Shown: positions 6,424-15,659 of the stretch, piece after piece
Numbering within the stretch: the first letter of the stretch is position 1
How the letters are laid out: each line of letters starts with the position of its first letter
Assembly (NCBI GenBank): GCA_934463265.1
Contig: CAKSIU010000006.1
Coordinates: 1-61,064 of the forward strand
Direction of reading: 5' to 3'
DNA from: an uncultured Eubacteriales bacterium
Lineage (GTDB): Bacteria > Bacillota > Clostridia > Oscillospirales > Acutalibacteraceae
Length of the DNA: 61,064 nucleotides
The notes under the pieces: model-generated
What the model was told of the DNA's origin: nothing
The model's database searches: none
The model's input: only the letters and a program-made list of their open reading frames with translations
Made by a program: the position numbers and the translations under genes

Positions 6424-8189
6424 CAAAAATCCTCCTTTTTCAATGTAGATCCGACTTGTACGGCAACTTTCTGTAAAATGTTTTTATATTCTTCACCTGA
6501 CTTTTTGCTTGAAACATACTTAAATCGGCCAATCTGTTCTTTTACAGGCAAATTAAGCAAATCATCGACGGAGACACCGTTTTCAACAGCGTGCAAGGAA
6601 AAGCTGTAAAACTCCAAAATCAAATTCATCATCAAAAATTGCTTGTTTATAGGAGTATAAGTGTCCACATCGTGAAAGGCGTTCTGATGTAAAAAGTCCT
6701 CACGAATCGAGCGTGCCGCCTCCAATTTTAGTCTGTCCTGCGGCGAAAGTGCGTCCATACCGACGAGTTTAACGATTTCTTCGAGTTCTGCCTCTTCCTG
6801 AAGAAGTTTCAAAACTTGAGCTCTGCGCGCCATAAAATCCGAGTCCACATTTTTGTTAAACCAGTCGGACAAAGTGTCAACGTACAAAGAGTAGCTGTTG
6901 AGCCAGTTGATGGCCGGAAAATGACGTTTATAAGCGAGAGAAGAATCCAGTCCCCAAAAGACTTTTACGATGCGCAAAGTGGCCTGAGAAACCGGTTCAG
7001 AGATGTCTCCACCGGGAGGAGAAACTGCGCCGATAACTGATAAAGCGCCCTCTCTCGAAACTTTTCCCAAAGACATAACTCTACCGGCACGCTCGTAAAA
7101 TTGAGCCAATCTGCTGCCGAGGTATGCTGGATAACCTTCTTCGCCTGGCATTTCCTGTAAACGACCGGACATTTCACGTAAAGCCTCCGCCCAGCGCGAA
7201 GTAGAATCTGCCATAAGAGCAACAGAATATCCCATGTCGCGAAAATATTCAGCGATGGTAATTCCTGTATATATCGAAGCTTCACGCGCCGCAACAGGCA
7301 TATCCGAAGTATTCGCGATAAGCACTGTGCGTTTCATCAAAGATTGCCCGGTTTTTGGGTCAATAAGTTCCGGAAATTCATTTAAAACATCAGTCATTTC
7401 ATTTCCGCGCTCGCCGCAGCCAATATAAACAACAATATCCGCGTCAGCCCACTTAGCCAGCTGGTGCTGAACGACAGTTTTTCCGCTGCCAAAAGGTCCA
7501 GGCACCGAAGCAACACCGCCTTTTGCGATAGGGAAAAGCGTATCAATAACCCTCTGACCAGTAATTAGTGGCATATTGGGAGATAATTTCTTTTTAAAAG
7601 GTCTTGCAACGCGAACAGGCCATTTTTGCAAAAGAGAAAGTTCTTTTTCTCCGTGTTCAGTTTTAATCACAGCGACGGTCTGGTCTACGGAATAGTTTCC
7701 TTTTTTTATTGACTTAACAACACCGCAAACTCCGGTTGGCACCATTATTTTGTGTTTAACGAGTTCCGTCTCCGCCACGGCACCGATGATATCGCCGGAT
7801 TCAACTCTGTCACCAACGTCAACGCAAGGGACAAATGTCCACTTTTTATTTCGCTTTAAAGAAGGGACCTCCACGCCACGTTTTAAATTATTTCCAGCAA
7901 CATGCATAATATCATCTAAAGGTCGCTGAATTCCATCGAAAATACTGCCGATAAGCCCAGGACCGAGTTCAACGCTTAGTGGCTCACCAGACGATTCAAC
8001 CGGAGCACCGGGACCTAATCCAGAAGTTTCCTCATAAACTTGAATAGAAGCTTTATCGCCGTGCATTTCGATAATTTCGCCGATTAAATACTCATCGCTA
8101 ACACGCACGACATCGAACATATTGGCATCTTTCATACCCTCGGCAATAACAAGAGGACCCGCGACTTTTTTTATAATACCTCTGCTCAT
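6423..8189 (-). CDS. ntpA: V-type ATP synthase subunit A (catalytic)
   Basis: The catalytic subunit (588 residues) hydrolyses or makes ATP at the A/B interface. Visible are the Walker A GPFGSGKT near residue 235, the bulge or non-homologous insertion region characteristic of V-type A subunits between the N-terminal barrel and the P-loop, the SSRWAEALREMSGRLQEMPGEEGYP block with the catalytic Glu, and GAVSPPGGDISEPV. Length and motifs match the family. It lies between subunit F and subunit B with short gaps, as in the Enterococcus hirae ntp operon. Confidence 0.97.
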   Translation of the reverse strand: MSRGIIKKVAGPLVIAEGMKDANMFDVVRVSDEYLIGEIIEMHGDKASIQVYEETSGLGPGAPVESSGEPLSVELGPGLIGSIFDGIQRPLDDIMHVAGNNLKRGVEVPSLKRNKKWTFVPCVDVGDRVESGDIIGAVAETELVKHKIMVPTGVCGVVKSIKKGNYSVDQTVAVIKTEHGEKELSLLQKWPVRVARPFKKKLSPNMPLITGQRVIDTLFPIAKGGVASVPGPFGSGKTVVQHQLAKWADADIVVYIGCGERGNEMTDVLNEFPELIDPKTGQSLMKRTVLIANTSDMPVAAREASIYTGITIAEYFRDMGYSVALMADSTSRWAEALREMSGRLQEMPGEEGYPAYLGSRLAQFYERAGRVMSLGKVSREGALSVIGAVSPPGGDISEPVSQATLRIVKVFWGLDSSLAYKRHFPAINWLNSYSLYVDTLSDWFNKNVDSDFMARRAQVLKLLQEEAELEEIVKLVGMDALSPQDRLKLEAARSIREDFLHQNAFHDVDTYTPINKQFLMMNLILEFYSFSLHAVENGVSVDDLLNLPVKEQIGRFKYVSSKKSGEEYKNILQKVAVQVGSTLKKEDF

Positions 8190-8210
8190 TATTTCACCTG
8201 CTTAAATTAT

Positions 8211-8525
8211 TTATGAAAACAAAATATCTGTTCCGACAGCTTTTATAACGGCTTTTTTCAAACTTTCAACACCGATTTTTGTTTCGCCCAACAAGCCAGG
8301 AATCGGGACAACCGAAACGAAACTATCCGCAGTAAGTTCGGTTAATTCGTGATAAATATTCGCAATAATTGACTCTGTTAAATAAATAATAGCGACGTTT
8401 TCATTTATCAACCGCTTTACTGTGGACTTAGCTTCGTGAGAATTTTTAACCGAAAAAATCTCCAAACCGAGCGCCGCAAAGCCATAAATGCTGTCTTTTT
8501 CTCCGACCACAGCTATTCTATGCAT
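8211..8525 (-). CDS. ntpG: V-type ATP synthase subunit F
   Basis: A short 104-residue Rossmann-like protein (MHRIAVVGEKDSIYGFAALG at its start; IIYLTESI in the middle; VVPIPGLLGETKIG near the end) matches V/A-type subunit F (called NtpG in Enterococcus), which sits on the central stalk with subunit D. Its start overlaps the end of subunit C by eight bases, indicating coupled translation. Gene order C-F-A is standard. Confidence 0.92.
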   Translation of the reverse strand: MHRIAVVGEKDSIYGFAALGLEIFSVKNSHEAKSTVKRLINENVAIIYLTESIIANIYHELTELTADSFVSVVPIPGLLGETKIGVESLKKAVIKAVGTDILFS

Positions 8526-9489
8526 ACATCATCCGCAACCTCTCTTTTATCAAGTCTTTTTCGATGTGGTGTAATTTCCCAGAAAGAATAATTCTAACGA
8601 CCTTAAACTCATTTTGACGAGCTAAAATATAAGCAATAATCGGGCCGATTGAGAAAGAATTATATTTTTTTGATTTTATAATCTCAATAATTTTATTATC
8701 ACGCCAAAATTCAAATTTTTGTAAAGAAACTTTTATAAAAGGCACGGCATCGGAGTAAGGCGTGAAAGCAAGATATTCGCATAGCCCATCAATTCCGCCG
8801 GTAGTCGCAGATGCCAATTTTTGTACATCGAGAGAGTTGCATTTAACCAGCATTGAATTTAAAAAGTTTATATTTTTATTCAAAATCAAACTGCGAATCG
8901 CGATTTTAATATTAGAACTAGCGACGTAAAATTCAGCATAGTCCCTAATTAACGTGATTTTTGAGTTGTTCCCTTCGATTTTAATTGCCTCTAATAAAGC
9001 CCTATCGATGATATTGTCACAAAGCTGCCCGTCTCCGGTGTGAAGTAACTTTTCAAACGCTAATTTTGCAGGTTCAACCATATAAGCCGGCAACTCAGAA
9101 AAGTTACGTTCCTCGACGCACCGCGTCAAGTGAGAAATATCTACATTCCCGCCAGGAATAAATAAATTTTCCGAGAGTGAGTCCGTAACGCAGCCCTTAA
9201 CAGCGGCTTTTAAATTATGAAAATCCGTAGGCAATAAAACCACGTTAAAAAGCGACTTGTCCGGAACTAATTCAGAAATCAACTGCCAAAGTTTAGTTTC
9301 TTCGATTTTCAGTAAAGTCGGATAGTCTTCGACGTCAACAGTTTCGTTGCCCCAGCCGTTGTCGCGCAAAACATTAATACACTCTTCAAAAGTTTCGCAA
9401 GACATCAATCTGCTAACGTCCTGTGCCGAAAGCAACGATAATTCTTTAGCTCGTATACGTGCAACCGCATAAATAAATTGTTCGCGCAT
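8518..9489 (-). CDS. ntpC: V-type ATP synthase subunit C
   Basis: Subunit C (323 residues, d-type) is the funnel that connects the central stalk to the membrane c-ring. The protein is nearly all helical. It begins with the family-like YAVARIRAKELSLLS and contains the conserved threefold helical repeats and the C-terminal GPIIAYILARQNEFKVVRIILSGKL-type block. The start ATG 9489 follows AAGGGAG. It is flanked by E upstream and F downstream. Sequence conservation in this subunit is low; the call rests on the pattern plus position. Confidence 0.92.
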   Translation of the reverse strand: MREQFIYAVARIRAKELSLLSAQDVSRLMSCETFEECINVLRDNGWGNETVDVEDYPTLLKIEETKLWQLISELVPDKSLFNVVLLPTDFHNLKAAVKGCVTDSLSENLFIPGGNVDISHLTRCVEERNFSELPAYMVEPAKLAFEKLLHTGDGQLCDNIIDRALLEAIKIEGNNSKITLIRDYAEFYVASSNIKIAIRSLILNKNINFLNSMLVKCNSLDVQKLASATTGGIDGLCEYLAFTPYSDAVPFIKVSLQKFEFWRDNKIIEIIKSKKYNSFSIGPIIAYILARQNEFKVVRIILSGKLHHIEKDLIKERLRMMYA

Positions 9490-9515
9490 AAAAAACTCCC
9501 TTCAACGTTCACACT

Positions 9516-10109
9516 TTACGAAAACAAAATTTCGTTGACTTTATCGGATAACAAATCGAAATTACTTTCAAACAACGCATCGAAGGAGCAATTCTCTTCA
9601 ATATCTCCGTAAGACAAAATGAAACCGCCGTTAATATTGCGAGTCTGCTTGGAAACAGTAATTTCCGCGCCAATCGTCTGTGCCACCTTAGATAAATTAG
9701 CCTGAAAATCGTGCGGAATTCTTTTTAAATCGGCGGCAGAAAAAATAATTTCACCTTTCGAAGGGCTAATATATTTTTTGCACAACTTTAGAATCAATTC
9801 AAAATATTCCTCAACAGGCAAACTGCGCAAATATTTTTTAGTTTCGTCCAAAATATAATTAATTTGCTCGCGTTTTACATCAAGAACCATTTCGCGTTTT
9901 TTCAAATTTTCTAAAGAAGCGGCTCGTTTCAAGATAAATTCAGCTTTATCCTCAGCTTTTCTGACGATTAAACTCGCAGTATTTTCCGCATTAACTTTAG
10001 CCTGAGCGATAATTTTTTTAGCCTTCTCCTCCGCAGAATTAATTATCTCATAAGCCGAGGCTGAAGCTTCCTCATCGATAAGATTAACAATTTTGTCCAA
10101 ACCTGTCAT
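9516..10109 (-). CDS. ntpE: V-type ATP synthase subunit E (peripheral stalk)
   Basis: Subunit E (197 residues) pairs with subunit H/G to form the peripheral stalk that resists rotation. The N-terminal half is a long amphipathic coiled coil rich in Ala, Lys and Glu (EIINSAEEKAKKIIAQAK), and the C-terminal half is a small globular domain containing GGFILSYGDIEENCSFDALF, a strong family signature. I start at ATG 10109 after GGGGAG rather than six codons upstream. It lies directly after subunit K. Confidence 0.94.
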   Translation of the reverse strand: MTGLDKIVNLIDEEASASAYEIINSAEEKAKKIIAQAKVNAENTASLIVRKAEDKAEFILKRAASLENLKKREMVLDVKREQINYILDETKKYLRSLPVEEYFELILKLCKKYISPSKGEIIFSAADLKRIPHDFQANLSKVAQTIGAEITVSKQTRNINGGFILSYGDIEENCSFDALFESNFDLLSDKVNEILFS

Positions 10110-10142
10110 AAATAAAACTCCCCACAAATAAGATAGGCAAAA

Positions 10143-10625
10143 TTAAATATTAATTTTAGGGATATTTAAAATAGATAAAACTGAAACCAAAAGAGCCAAA
10201 ATCGCATAAGTCTCGACCATAGCCGGAAAAATCATGGCTTTACCCATTTGTTCCGGACGTTTGGCAACAGTTCCGATACCGGAAACAGCAGCTCTGGCCT
10301 GACGAATTGCCGACCACAATCCGACGAAAGCGATAGGTAAACAGGAGACTAAATATAAAAATCCCTGACCTAAAGAAACATTAGGAGAGCCGCCTAAAAT
10401 ACCGATTTGAATAAGAGTTAAAACCGCGACTAAAAGGCCGTAAATGCCCTGAGTGCCTGGTAATAATTGAAGTAACAAGACCTTACCGAATTTTCCAGGG
10501 TCTTCCGTAACGACGCCCGCAGCGGCTTCACCAGCCATACCGACTCCGATTGCAGAACCAATTCCTGCCATAAGCGACGCTAAAGCTGCACCCAACAAAG
10601 CTAAAACAATTCCGAAACTACTCAT
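10143..10625 (-). CDS. ntpK: V-type ATP synthase subunit K (rotor c-ring), probably Na+-type
   Basis: A 160-residue proteolipid with four transmembrane helices forms the rotor ring. The start ATG 10625 overlaps the end of subunit I (ATGAGTAG), with GGAGG inside the upstream gene. The ion-binding region is LLPGTQGIYG: Leu55, Thr58, Gln59 and Tyr62 match the spacing of the sodium ligands L61, T64, Q65 and Y68 known from E. hirae NtpK. Gln109 and Glu138 have the same 29-residue separation as Q110 and E139. The acidic residue lies in MVETYAIL in the fourth helix. This pattern supports Na+ rather than H+ coupling, as an inference from ligand conservation. No second c-subunit gene is present. Confidence 0.95.
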   Translation of the reverse strand: MSSFGIVLALLGAALASLMAGIGSAIGVGMAGEAAAGVVTEDPGKFGKVLLLQLLPGTQGIYGLLVAVLTLIQIGILGGSPNVSLGQGFLYLVSCLPIAFVGLWSAIRQARAAVSGIGTVAKRPEQMGKAMIFPAMVETYAILALLVSVLSILNIPKINI

Positions 10626-12642
10626 TATAAATATCCTCCGTAACATTAAAATATTTAGTATTTACAAAGAACGGTGAGAATTTTTTTCCGCCGCCCTGAT
10701 AAAACTTACCAAAAAACTCCACAAATTGCAATCTATTGGTATGAACATACGCACCCAAAAGATTAATTGCGATATTCATGGTGTGTCCGACGAGGAACAC
10801 AATCACGAACAAAATTATTCCAACCGGACCATTTCCGGCCATAGTGCCCATTTTGTTAAAAACCTGAGCAATAACGCCTGTGGCCAATCCAAGAGCTAAA
10901 AGTCGCGAATAAGAGAGAATATCGCTAAGATATCCAGTAACGCCGTAAAGGCCGTATAACCCTTTTAAAAGCCTCTTGAATGGACTTTTTGACTCTCTTC
11001 CAGCGGTAAATAATATCAGTAGAGCGCCGATTACCGCCGAGATTATGCCGATATTTCCAACAATCGGAGGGAGAATGAAGTTTAGTAGCAACATTTCGGT
11101 AATCATAGGCACCGAAAGCATATAAACTACGAGTCCGCCGACCAGCAAATACCAAGAAACCACGTCGTATATAGCGTCTTTAAATTTTCTCGCCAAAATA
11201 AGTTCATATAACTGCATAAAAAGTCCGGTAAAAAGATGAATTATTCCAATTCCGAACGAAAACGCGAGCATTCGCATAGGCTCATTGAGCGGTACGAACC
11301 ACAGCGCCGGCACGGTTATCGGGTTGTTAAAGAAAGTCGTAGAAACTACATCGATGATGTCCCCGAAATAACTTCCGAATAAAACTCCCCAAAAAGTAGT
11401 AGAAATTCCGCAAAATAGGAACATTTTCAAAGCTTTTTTCATACCGGACTTAATGTTTTTGTATTTTGCAAGAACGAATCCGCAAGCCGCAACGATTATA
11501 AGGCCATAAGCCGCGTCGGAGAGCATCATACCAAACAAAATGTAATAAAAAATGGCCATCACAGAAGTAGGGTCAACTTCGCCTTTACCGGGCAAACTGT
11601 AACTTTCGAGAACGCCTTCAACCGGCGAAGCGAAGGCATTATTTTGCAAAGTGACTGGAACGTCATCATTATCCTCCAGCGCAGAAAAATCAATTGCAAT
11701 GTCGAATTTTGAAGTTAAAGCTGCTTCTAATTTTTTTGCATATTTTTGAGGGATAAAACCACTCAGCATGAACACATTTTTTGTGTGCCAAAGCTTAGAA
11801 ATAACCTCGTATTTTTGCGAACGCATCGCGTGATAATCGACCATAAACTTAATTGCGTTTCGCTGACCTTTGTAACTTTTAATTTCTTTTTCCGCATTAA
11901 AAATTTGTGTTTCGATGTCTTTTATTTTGCGCAAAATTTCCTCTATTTTCAAACTGGGCACTTCATCAGAAACGAAAGTCGGCAAAGCGAAGCCGTTTTC
12001 TCTAAGAGCAGGCCAAATTTTATCGGTGACGGAAACGTGGCACAAAACGAAAATACAAGTTTGTTCGGCACTTCGAGACAAGACTTGCAAAGTGTACATT
12101 TCTTCGTTTGGCAGAGCTTCGGCCAACAATGTTTTTAGGCCGGACTCACCGATGTCTAAGGGCAAAGTTCCAATAAAAACGCGAGTTTTTTTAGTTCCTT
12201 CAAAGTTCATTGGCACGTCAAGGTTTTTCCAGTCGGCCAGCGCATCGACTTGAGTATTTAACCGAATGATTTCAGCCTTTTCATCGTCAATTAATTTGGA
12301 AAGACGTACGATTTCGTTAGCGACGCGCATAATTTCTTCAGTTTCGTTTGCAAAAATATAATAATTTTCCTTTGAAATGTCATTTTGACCACATATGTTG
12401 CTCAGAAAAACTTTTTCTTCGGGAATATATTTTTCAAGAATTTCCAAAGCGTTTTGAGCTATAATTTTATTTTTATCAAAAACAGAACGCATATTAAAAG
12501 TGTCAATTTTTTTAAAATCGGCCAAATTTTCGTCCATGTCAGAAACTTCGACCAAGCCCAAACGCTGTAAGGTTTCGAGGATAGCTTTTCTATCTTTTTT
12601 GAGCGCACATATATTCACTTTTTTCATAGAAAGAACTGCCAT
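10618..12642 (-). CDS. ntpI: V-type ATP synthase subunit I (membrane stator a-subunit)
   Basis: The 674-residue subunit I carries the ion half-channels. Its N-terminal half (about 1-330) is soluble and coiled-coil rich and binds the peripheral stalks. Its C-terminal half has about seven or eight transmembrane helices, beginning near YYILFGMMLSDAAYGLI, which is a conserved family block. RLLALGLATGVIAQ holds the essential Arg that faces the c-ring carboxylate, and GHTMNIAINLLGAYVHTNRLQFVEFF is the conserved end. The start ATG 12642 follows AAAGGTGG. It overlaps subunit K at its 3' end. Confidence 0.96.
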   Translation of the reverse strand: MAVLSMKKVNICALKKDRKAILETLQRLGLVEVSDMDENLADFKKIDTFNMRSVFDKNKIIAQNALEILEKYIPEEKVFLSNICGQNDISKENYYIFANETEEIMRVANEIVRLSKLIDDEKAEIIRLNTQVDALADWKNLDVPMNFEGTKKTRVFIGTLPLDIGESGLKTLLAEALPNEEMYTLQVLSRSAEQTCIFVLCHVSVTDKIWPALRENGFALPTFVSDEVPSLKIEEILRKIKDIETQIFNAEKEIKSYKGQRNAIKFMVDYHAMRSQKYEVISKLWHTKNVFMLSGFIPQKYAKKLEAALTSKFDIAIDFSALEDNDDVPVTLQNNAFASPVEGVLESYSLPGKGEVDPTSVMAIFYYILFGMMLSDAAYGLIIVAACGFVLAKYKNIKSGMKKALKMFLFCGISTTFWGVLFGSYFGDIIDVVSTTFFNNPITVPALWFVPLNEPMRMLAFSFGIGIIHLFTGLFMQLYELILARKFKDAIYDVVSWYLLVGGLVVYMLSVPMITEMLLLNFILPPIVGNIGIISAVIGALLILFTAGRESKSPFKRLLKGLYGLYGVTGYLSDILSYSRLLALGLATGVIAQVFNKMGTMAGNGPVGIILFVIVFLVGHTMNIAINLLGAYVHTNRLQFVEFFGKFYQGGGKKFSPFFVNTKYFNVTEDIYNE

Positions 12643-12666
12643 AATTGCGCAACCACCTTTGCTAGG

Positions 12667-12990
12667 TTAGTTAACAATCAAATTAATGACTGTTTTTATC
12701 GTCTGAGCCTTCATTTTCTCTGACTTTTCTTTTAATTTTTTGATATTTTCCTCACATTTTTTAATATTTTTTTTCGAGGCTTCCTCGGCAGAACTTTTGG
12801 CAAAATTAATTCGTAAATCCGCCTTAGCCTTAGCCTCTTTAACTTTTGCTTTAGTGATGCTTTGAGCCTCTTTGTTAGCGTTTTCGATAATCAAATCGGC
12901 CTGATTTTTGGCCATTTTTTGCTTATCCAGAGCCGAGAGTTCGGCATTTTTGACTGCATCAATCATCTCAGAAACCAATGAAACCATCAC
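12667..12990 (-). CDS. V-type ATP synthase subunit H/G (peripheral stalk)
   Basis: A 107-residue, almost wholly helical, Ala/Lys/Glu-rich protein with no predicted membrane segment lies just upstream of subunit I. Size, coiled-coil pattern and first position in the ATPase genes match subunit H (AhaH, NtpF), partner of subunit E. The start is uncertain: GTG 12990, ATG 12987 or a TTG a few codons later, which would give better spacing from AAAGGTG. It lies 13 bases after the metallo-beta-lactamase-fold gene and is likely cotranscribed with it. Confidence 0.85.
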   Translation of the reverse strand: MMVSLVSEMIDAVKNAELSALDKQKMAKNQADLIIENANKEAQSITKAKVKEAKAKADLRINFAKSSAEEASKKNIKKCEENIKKLKEKSEKMKAQTIKTVINLIVN

Positions 12991-13003
12991 CTTTTTCTAA
13001 AAA

Positions 13004-14305
13004 TTAATCGCAATAGCAACCTCTATCACCACTTGGAGAGACCACATAAATACCGCAACGATTTAGTCCCGCAGAGATTGAATTTTTAGGACAATGAGAA
13101 CTCAATTCGCCGAATTTACATAAAGAATCGCAAAATAGAATTCGATTGCAGCAAGAATGATTTTTTAGTAAATAATCACAATTTTCAATTCCAACACAGT
13201 GCTTTATAGCAATGTTATTAGCATAATCACCAGAAATTTTACCGCCCGCATGATATTCTCCGTTTGAAATTATGATATGAGAGCAGGTTAAACGATTTAA
13301 AACGCCGCTCTGATAATTATTTGTGCCATGATGAGGAGCTTTTATTACATTATAGACCTGAAATAAATCATTTTCAAGTAAATTTAAAATTTCGCAAGTG
13401 ACGTCACCGGTCATCAAGATATTTCCACCGTTAAAAGAATTCTGAAGCTCATTTTGAAAGACTATGCTGGCAGAATTTTGCGCAAGACTATACTGAATGC
13501 GTGTATTTTCAGCGTTTAGCACCGATAATATATCATCAGCAACGTCGGCGTAAGCGAGTTTTTTTGATAAATTATTCAATTCAATGGCGCAAAAATTAAG
13601 TTTATTTATTGATTCAGTGATATTTTCATCAAAAAATGAGTCAGTTTCTCTGCACAAATCGCAGCAGTTGATATATTCGTCGCAGAATAAATTTCTTAAA
13701 TAGAAAAATTCATCAATCAAATCAGTCTGCAAAGATTTTTTTAATAAAGCGTCAAGAGCACCAATAATATCGGAAAATCCCTGCGAAAACGGAAATGATT
13801 CACAAAAAGGATTTAGCACGTTATATTTTATTCCCGCGAATTCAAAAATATCGTCGCGTTTTAGAGGAATGACATTGTTTGCAAAGCTGTTTTTCCTCAA
13901 AAAATCAAAGATAAACAATGCGCTCGTGCTCATACTCGCGCAGGCGTGTTGCCTTTTAAGAAAAGTAAAAGCGTAAATTGCCATCTCCAAAAGCAAAGTT
14001 TGCCGCGACTCATTCAGAGCGGGGTAGGGAATGTAGATATTATCAAAAAATTTTTTTTGTTTTTTCAAAATGTACTTCAACCCGCAGAAGTGGTCTCTGT
14101 GAAAGTGCGTCAGAAGAAAACTTTTTTCAAGCGCGTCGTCGTATCGAGGCATAATGAAGTCAGAAACGTAGTCCTTAAATTTGATGTGGCTGTTTTTTAA
14201 AATAGTATTCATAGATCCACAATCGACCATCAAAATTTCATTTTTTTCGCCCTCAAAGACGATACATTCGCCGTAGCCCACATCATGAATGTCAATAAAA
14301 TGCAT
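13004..14305 (-). CDS. ComEC-like metallo-beta-lactamase-fold protein
   Basis: The 433-residue soluble protein has the metallo-beta-lactamase zinc motif THFHRDH (about residues 65-71), followed later by the ILMTGDV and KAPHHGTNN segments found in the hydrolase domain of ComEC/Rec2-type and stand-alone MBL proteins. It has no membrane helices and no signal peptide, so it is not a full ComEC. The middle (about 120-260) is a poorly conserved helical insertion rich in Phe, Leu and Cys. The C-terminus is unusually Cys-rich (about ten Cys in the last 80 residues). It is fourth from the start of neither pathway I know; it sits between the MORN gene (4-base gap) and the ATPase genes (13-base gap). 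The substrate is unknown; nuclease, phosphodiesterase and regulator roles are all possible. Confidence 0.75.
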   Translation of the reverse strand: MHFIDIHDVGYGECIVFEGEKNEILMVDCGSMNTILKNSHIKFKDYVSDFIMPRYDDALEKSFLLTHFHRDHFCGLKYILKKQKKFFDNIYIPYPALNESRQTLLLEMAIYAFTFLKRQHACASMSTSALFIFDFLRKNSFANNVIPLKRDDIFEFAGIKYNVLNPFCESFPFSQGFSDIIGALDALLKKSLQTDLIDEFFYLRNLFCDEYINCCDLCRETDSFFDENITESINKLNFCAIELNNLSKKLAYADVADDILSVLNAENTRIQYSLAQNSASIVFQNELQNSFNGGNILMTGDVTCEILNLLENDLFQVYNVIKAPHHGTNNYQSGVLNRLTCSHIIISNGEYHAGGKISGDYANNIAIKHCVGIENCDYLLKNHSCCNRILFCDSLCKFGELSSHCPKNSISAGLNRCGIYVVSPSGDRGCYCD

Positions 14306-14309
14306 CGTT

Positions 14310-15506
14310 TTACATTAAAGTTGGCTCATCGGAACGAACCTGTGACACTGAAAGTTTGCCATCTTCGATATTATAACTGGCGAAATTTCCGACTTTTTTA
14401 CCATTCTCAATTTTTCCGGCGTACAATAAATTTCCAAATTCGTCAAATTCAGCAACCATACCCTGCGCGATTCCATTTTTGTATGCTCGGACAATGATTT
14501 TATTCTGAGATTTATCAAAAGTTATGCCGATATTATGTTTTTTATCCTGCTTAAAACCGCCAACATACCGAATTTCGCCTGATTTATTACAAAAAACGCC
14601 CAACCCATCTTTTTTATCGTTTATATAATTGCCGACATAAGCCGCAGTGCCGTGTTCTGTTAAAGTTATCCCCTTGCCGTTTCTTAAGTCAGAATTCATC
14701 TGGCCAAAGTAATAAAATTTCTCATTATTTTCGGTTTTTACAATCTTTTTATACGTTAAGTTACGGCCAATGTCATTCTCGCTGACAATTTTTTTATTAA
14801 TAACATTATTTTTCTCTGCATTGGATTTAATTTCATTGTTTTTATTTTCAGATTGTTTATATTTTTGATTTTTTGTGCTGTTTTCATCAGTTTCAAATTT
14901 TTTCATACTTTCTAAAGCCGATAATTGTTCTTTTGTGCTGTAGGTTATCGTACCACGGTCAGTTAAGCACAAAAAAGCCGTAAAATTTTTGTCAATAGCT
15001 GCGAACTTGTAATTTTTCAAATTTATATTAACCGGGAAAACTTTATAAGACGCTATATTGTTTGCATTGTTTTTATATTCTGTAACCGATAAATCGTTTT
15101 TGCTTAAGTTGAGAGCCAAGGCTTTTTTACGAGTTTCGCTGTTATTTAAGAAATATTCAATTTTTTTAATGCTGTGTTGCTGGTCGAAGTAAATAATTTT
15201 TGAAATAAGTCTGGCTGAGTCGAAAAACAAAATTTCATAAGAGCCGTCATTATTTATGCGACTTTTTTCAATGACTTTATCGCCGAGCATACGTTTCCAA
15301 CGCATAGGTTTGCCGGTCTCAAGAGCGTATGAATAGTGATATACTTTATTTGAAAACTCTTTGGTGATTTTATTTTTTTGTTTTTTTCCACTTACAAAAA
15401 AGTTTTTTCTGACCTGAAATAGTAAGTCGCAGTCGTATTGCAACAAGTTTTTGTCATATTTTGGACAGATTATTGAATAATAATTAATATCATTTGTATT
15501 ATCCAT
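14310..15506 (-). CDS. MORN-repeat protein
   Basis: A 398-residue cytoplasmic protein with no signal peptide or membrane helix. The N-terminal half is a novel-looking Lys/Asn-rich region. A low-complexity charged linker (about 205-255) follows, then about four to six MORN-type repeats in the C-terminal third (YYFGQMNSDLRNGKGI, YVGNYINDKKDGLGVF, YVGGFKQDKKHNIGI, YAGKIENGKKVGNF). MORN repeats often bind lipids or act as scaffolds. It is the first gene of the run that continues through the MBL-fold protein into the V-ATPase, all with tiny gaps, so it may assemble or regulate that complex. The start is ATG 15506 with a weak GGGAG upstream. Confidence 0.75.
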   Translation of the reverse strand: MDNTNDINYYSIICPKYDKNLLQYDCDLLFQVRKNFFVSGKKQKNKITKEFSNKVYHYSYALETGKPMRWKRMLGDKVIEKSRINNDGSYEILFFDSARLISKIIYFDQQHSIKKIEYFLNNSETRKKALALNLSKNDLSVTEYKNNANNIASYKVFPVNINLKNYKFAAIDKNFTAFLCLTDRGTITYSTKEQLSALESMKKFETDENSTKNQKYKQSENKNNEIKSNAEKNNVINKKIVSENDIGRNLTYKKIVKTENNEKFYYFGQMNSDLRNGKGITLTEHGTAAYVGNYINDKKDGLGVFCNKSGEIRYVGGFKQDKKHNIGITFDKSQNKIIVRAYKNGIAQGMVAEFDEFGNLLYAGKIENGKKVGNFASYNIEDGKLSVSQVRSDEPTLM

Positions 15507-15659
15507 GATTTTATAAAAACTCCCATAGATTTACACGTAATTTATTATATATTATATTAAATGTGGAACTTTTTCAAGAAGTTTCGATTTTAATGGGCAA
15601 CTCTAGCAAAATATGTGCTATAATAAATGTAATTGACAGATGAAAAGGTGATTTTTTTT

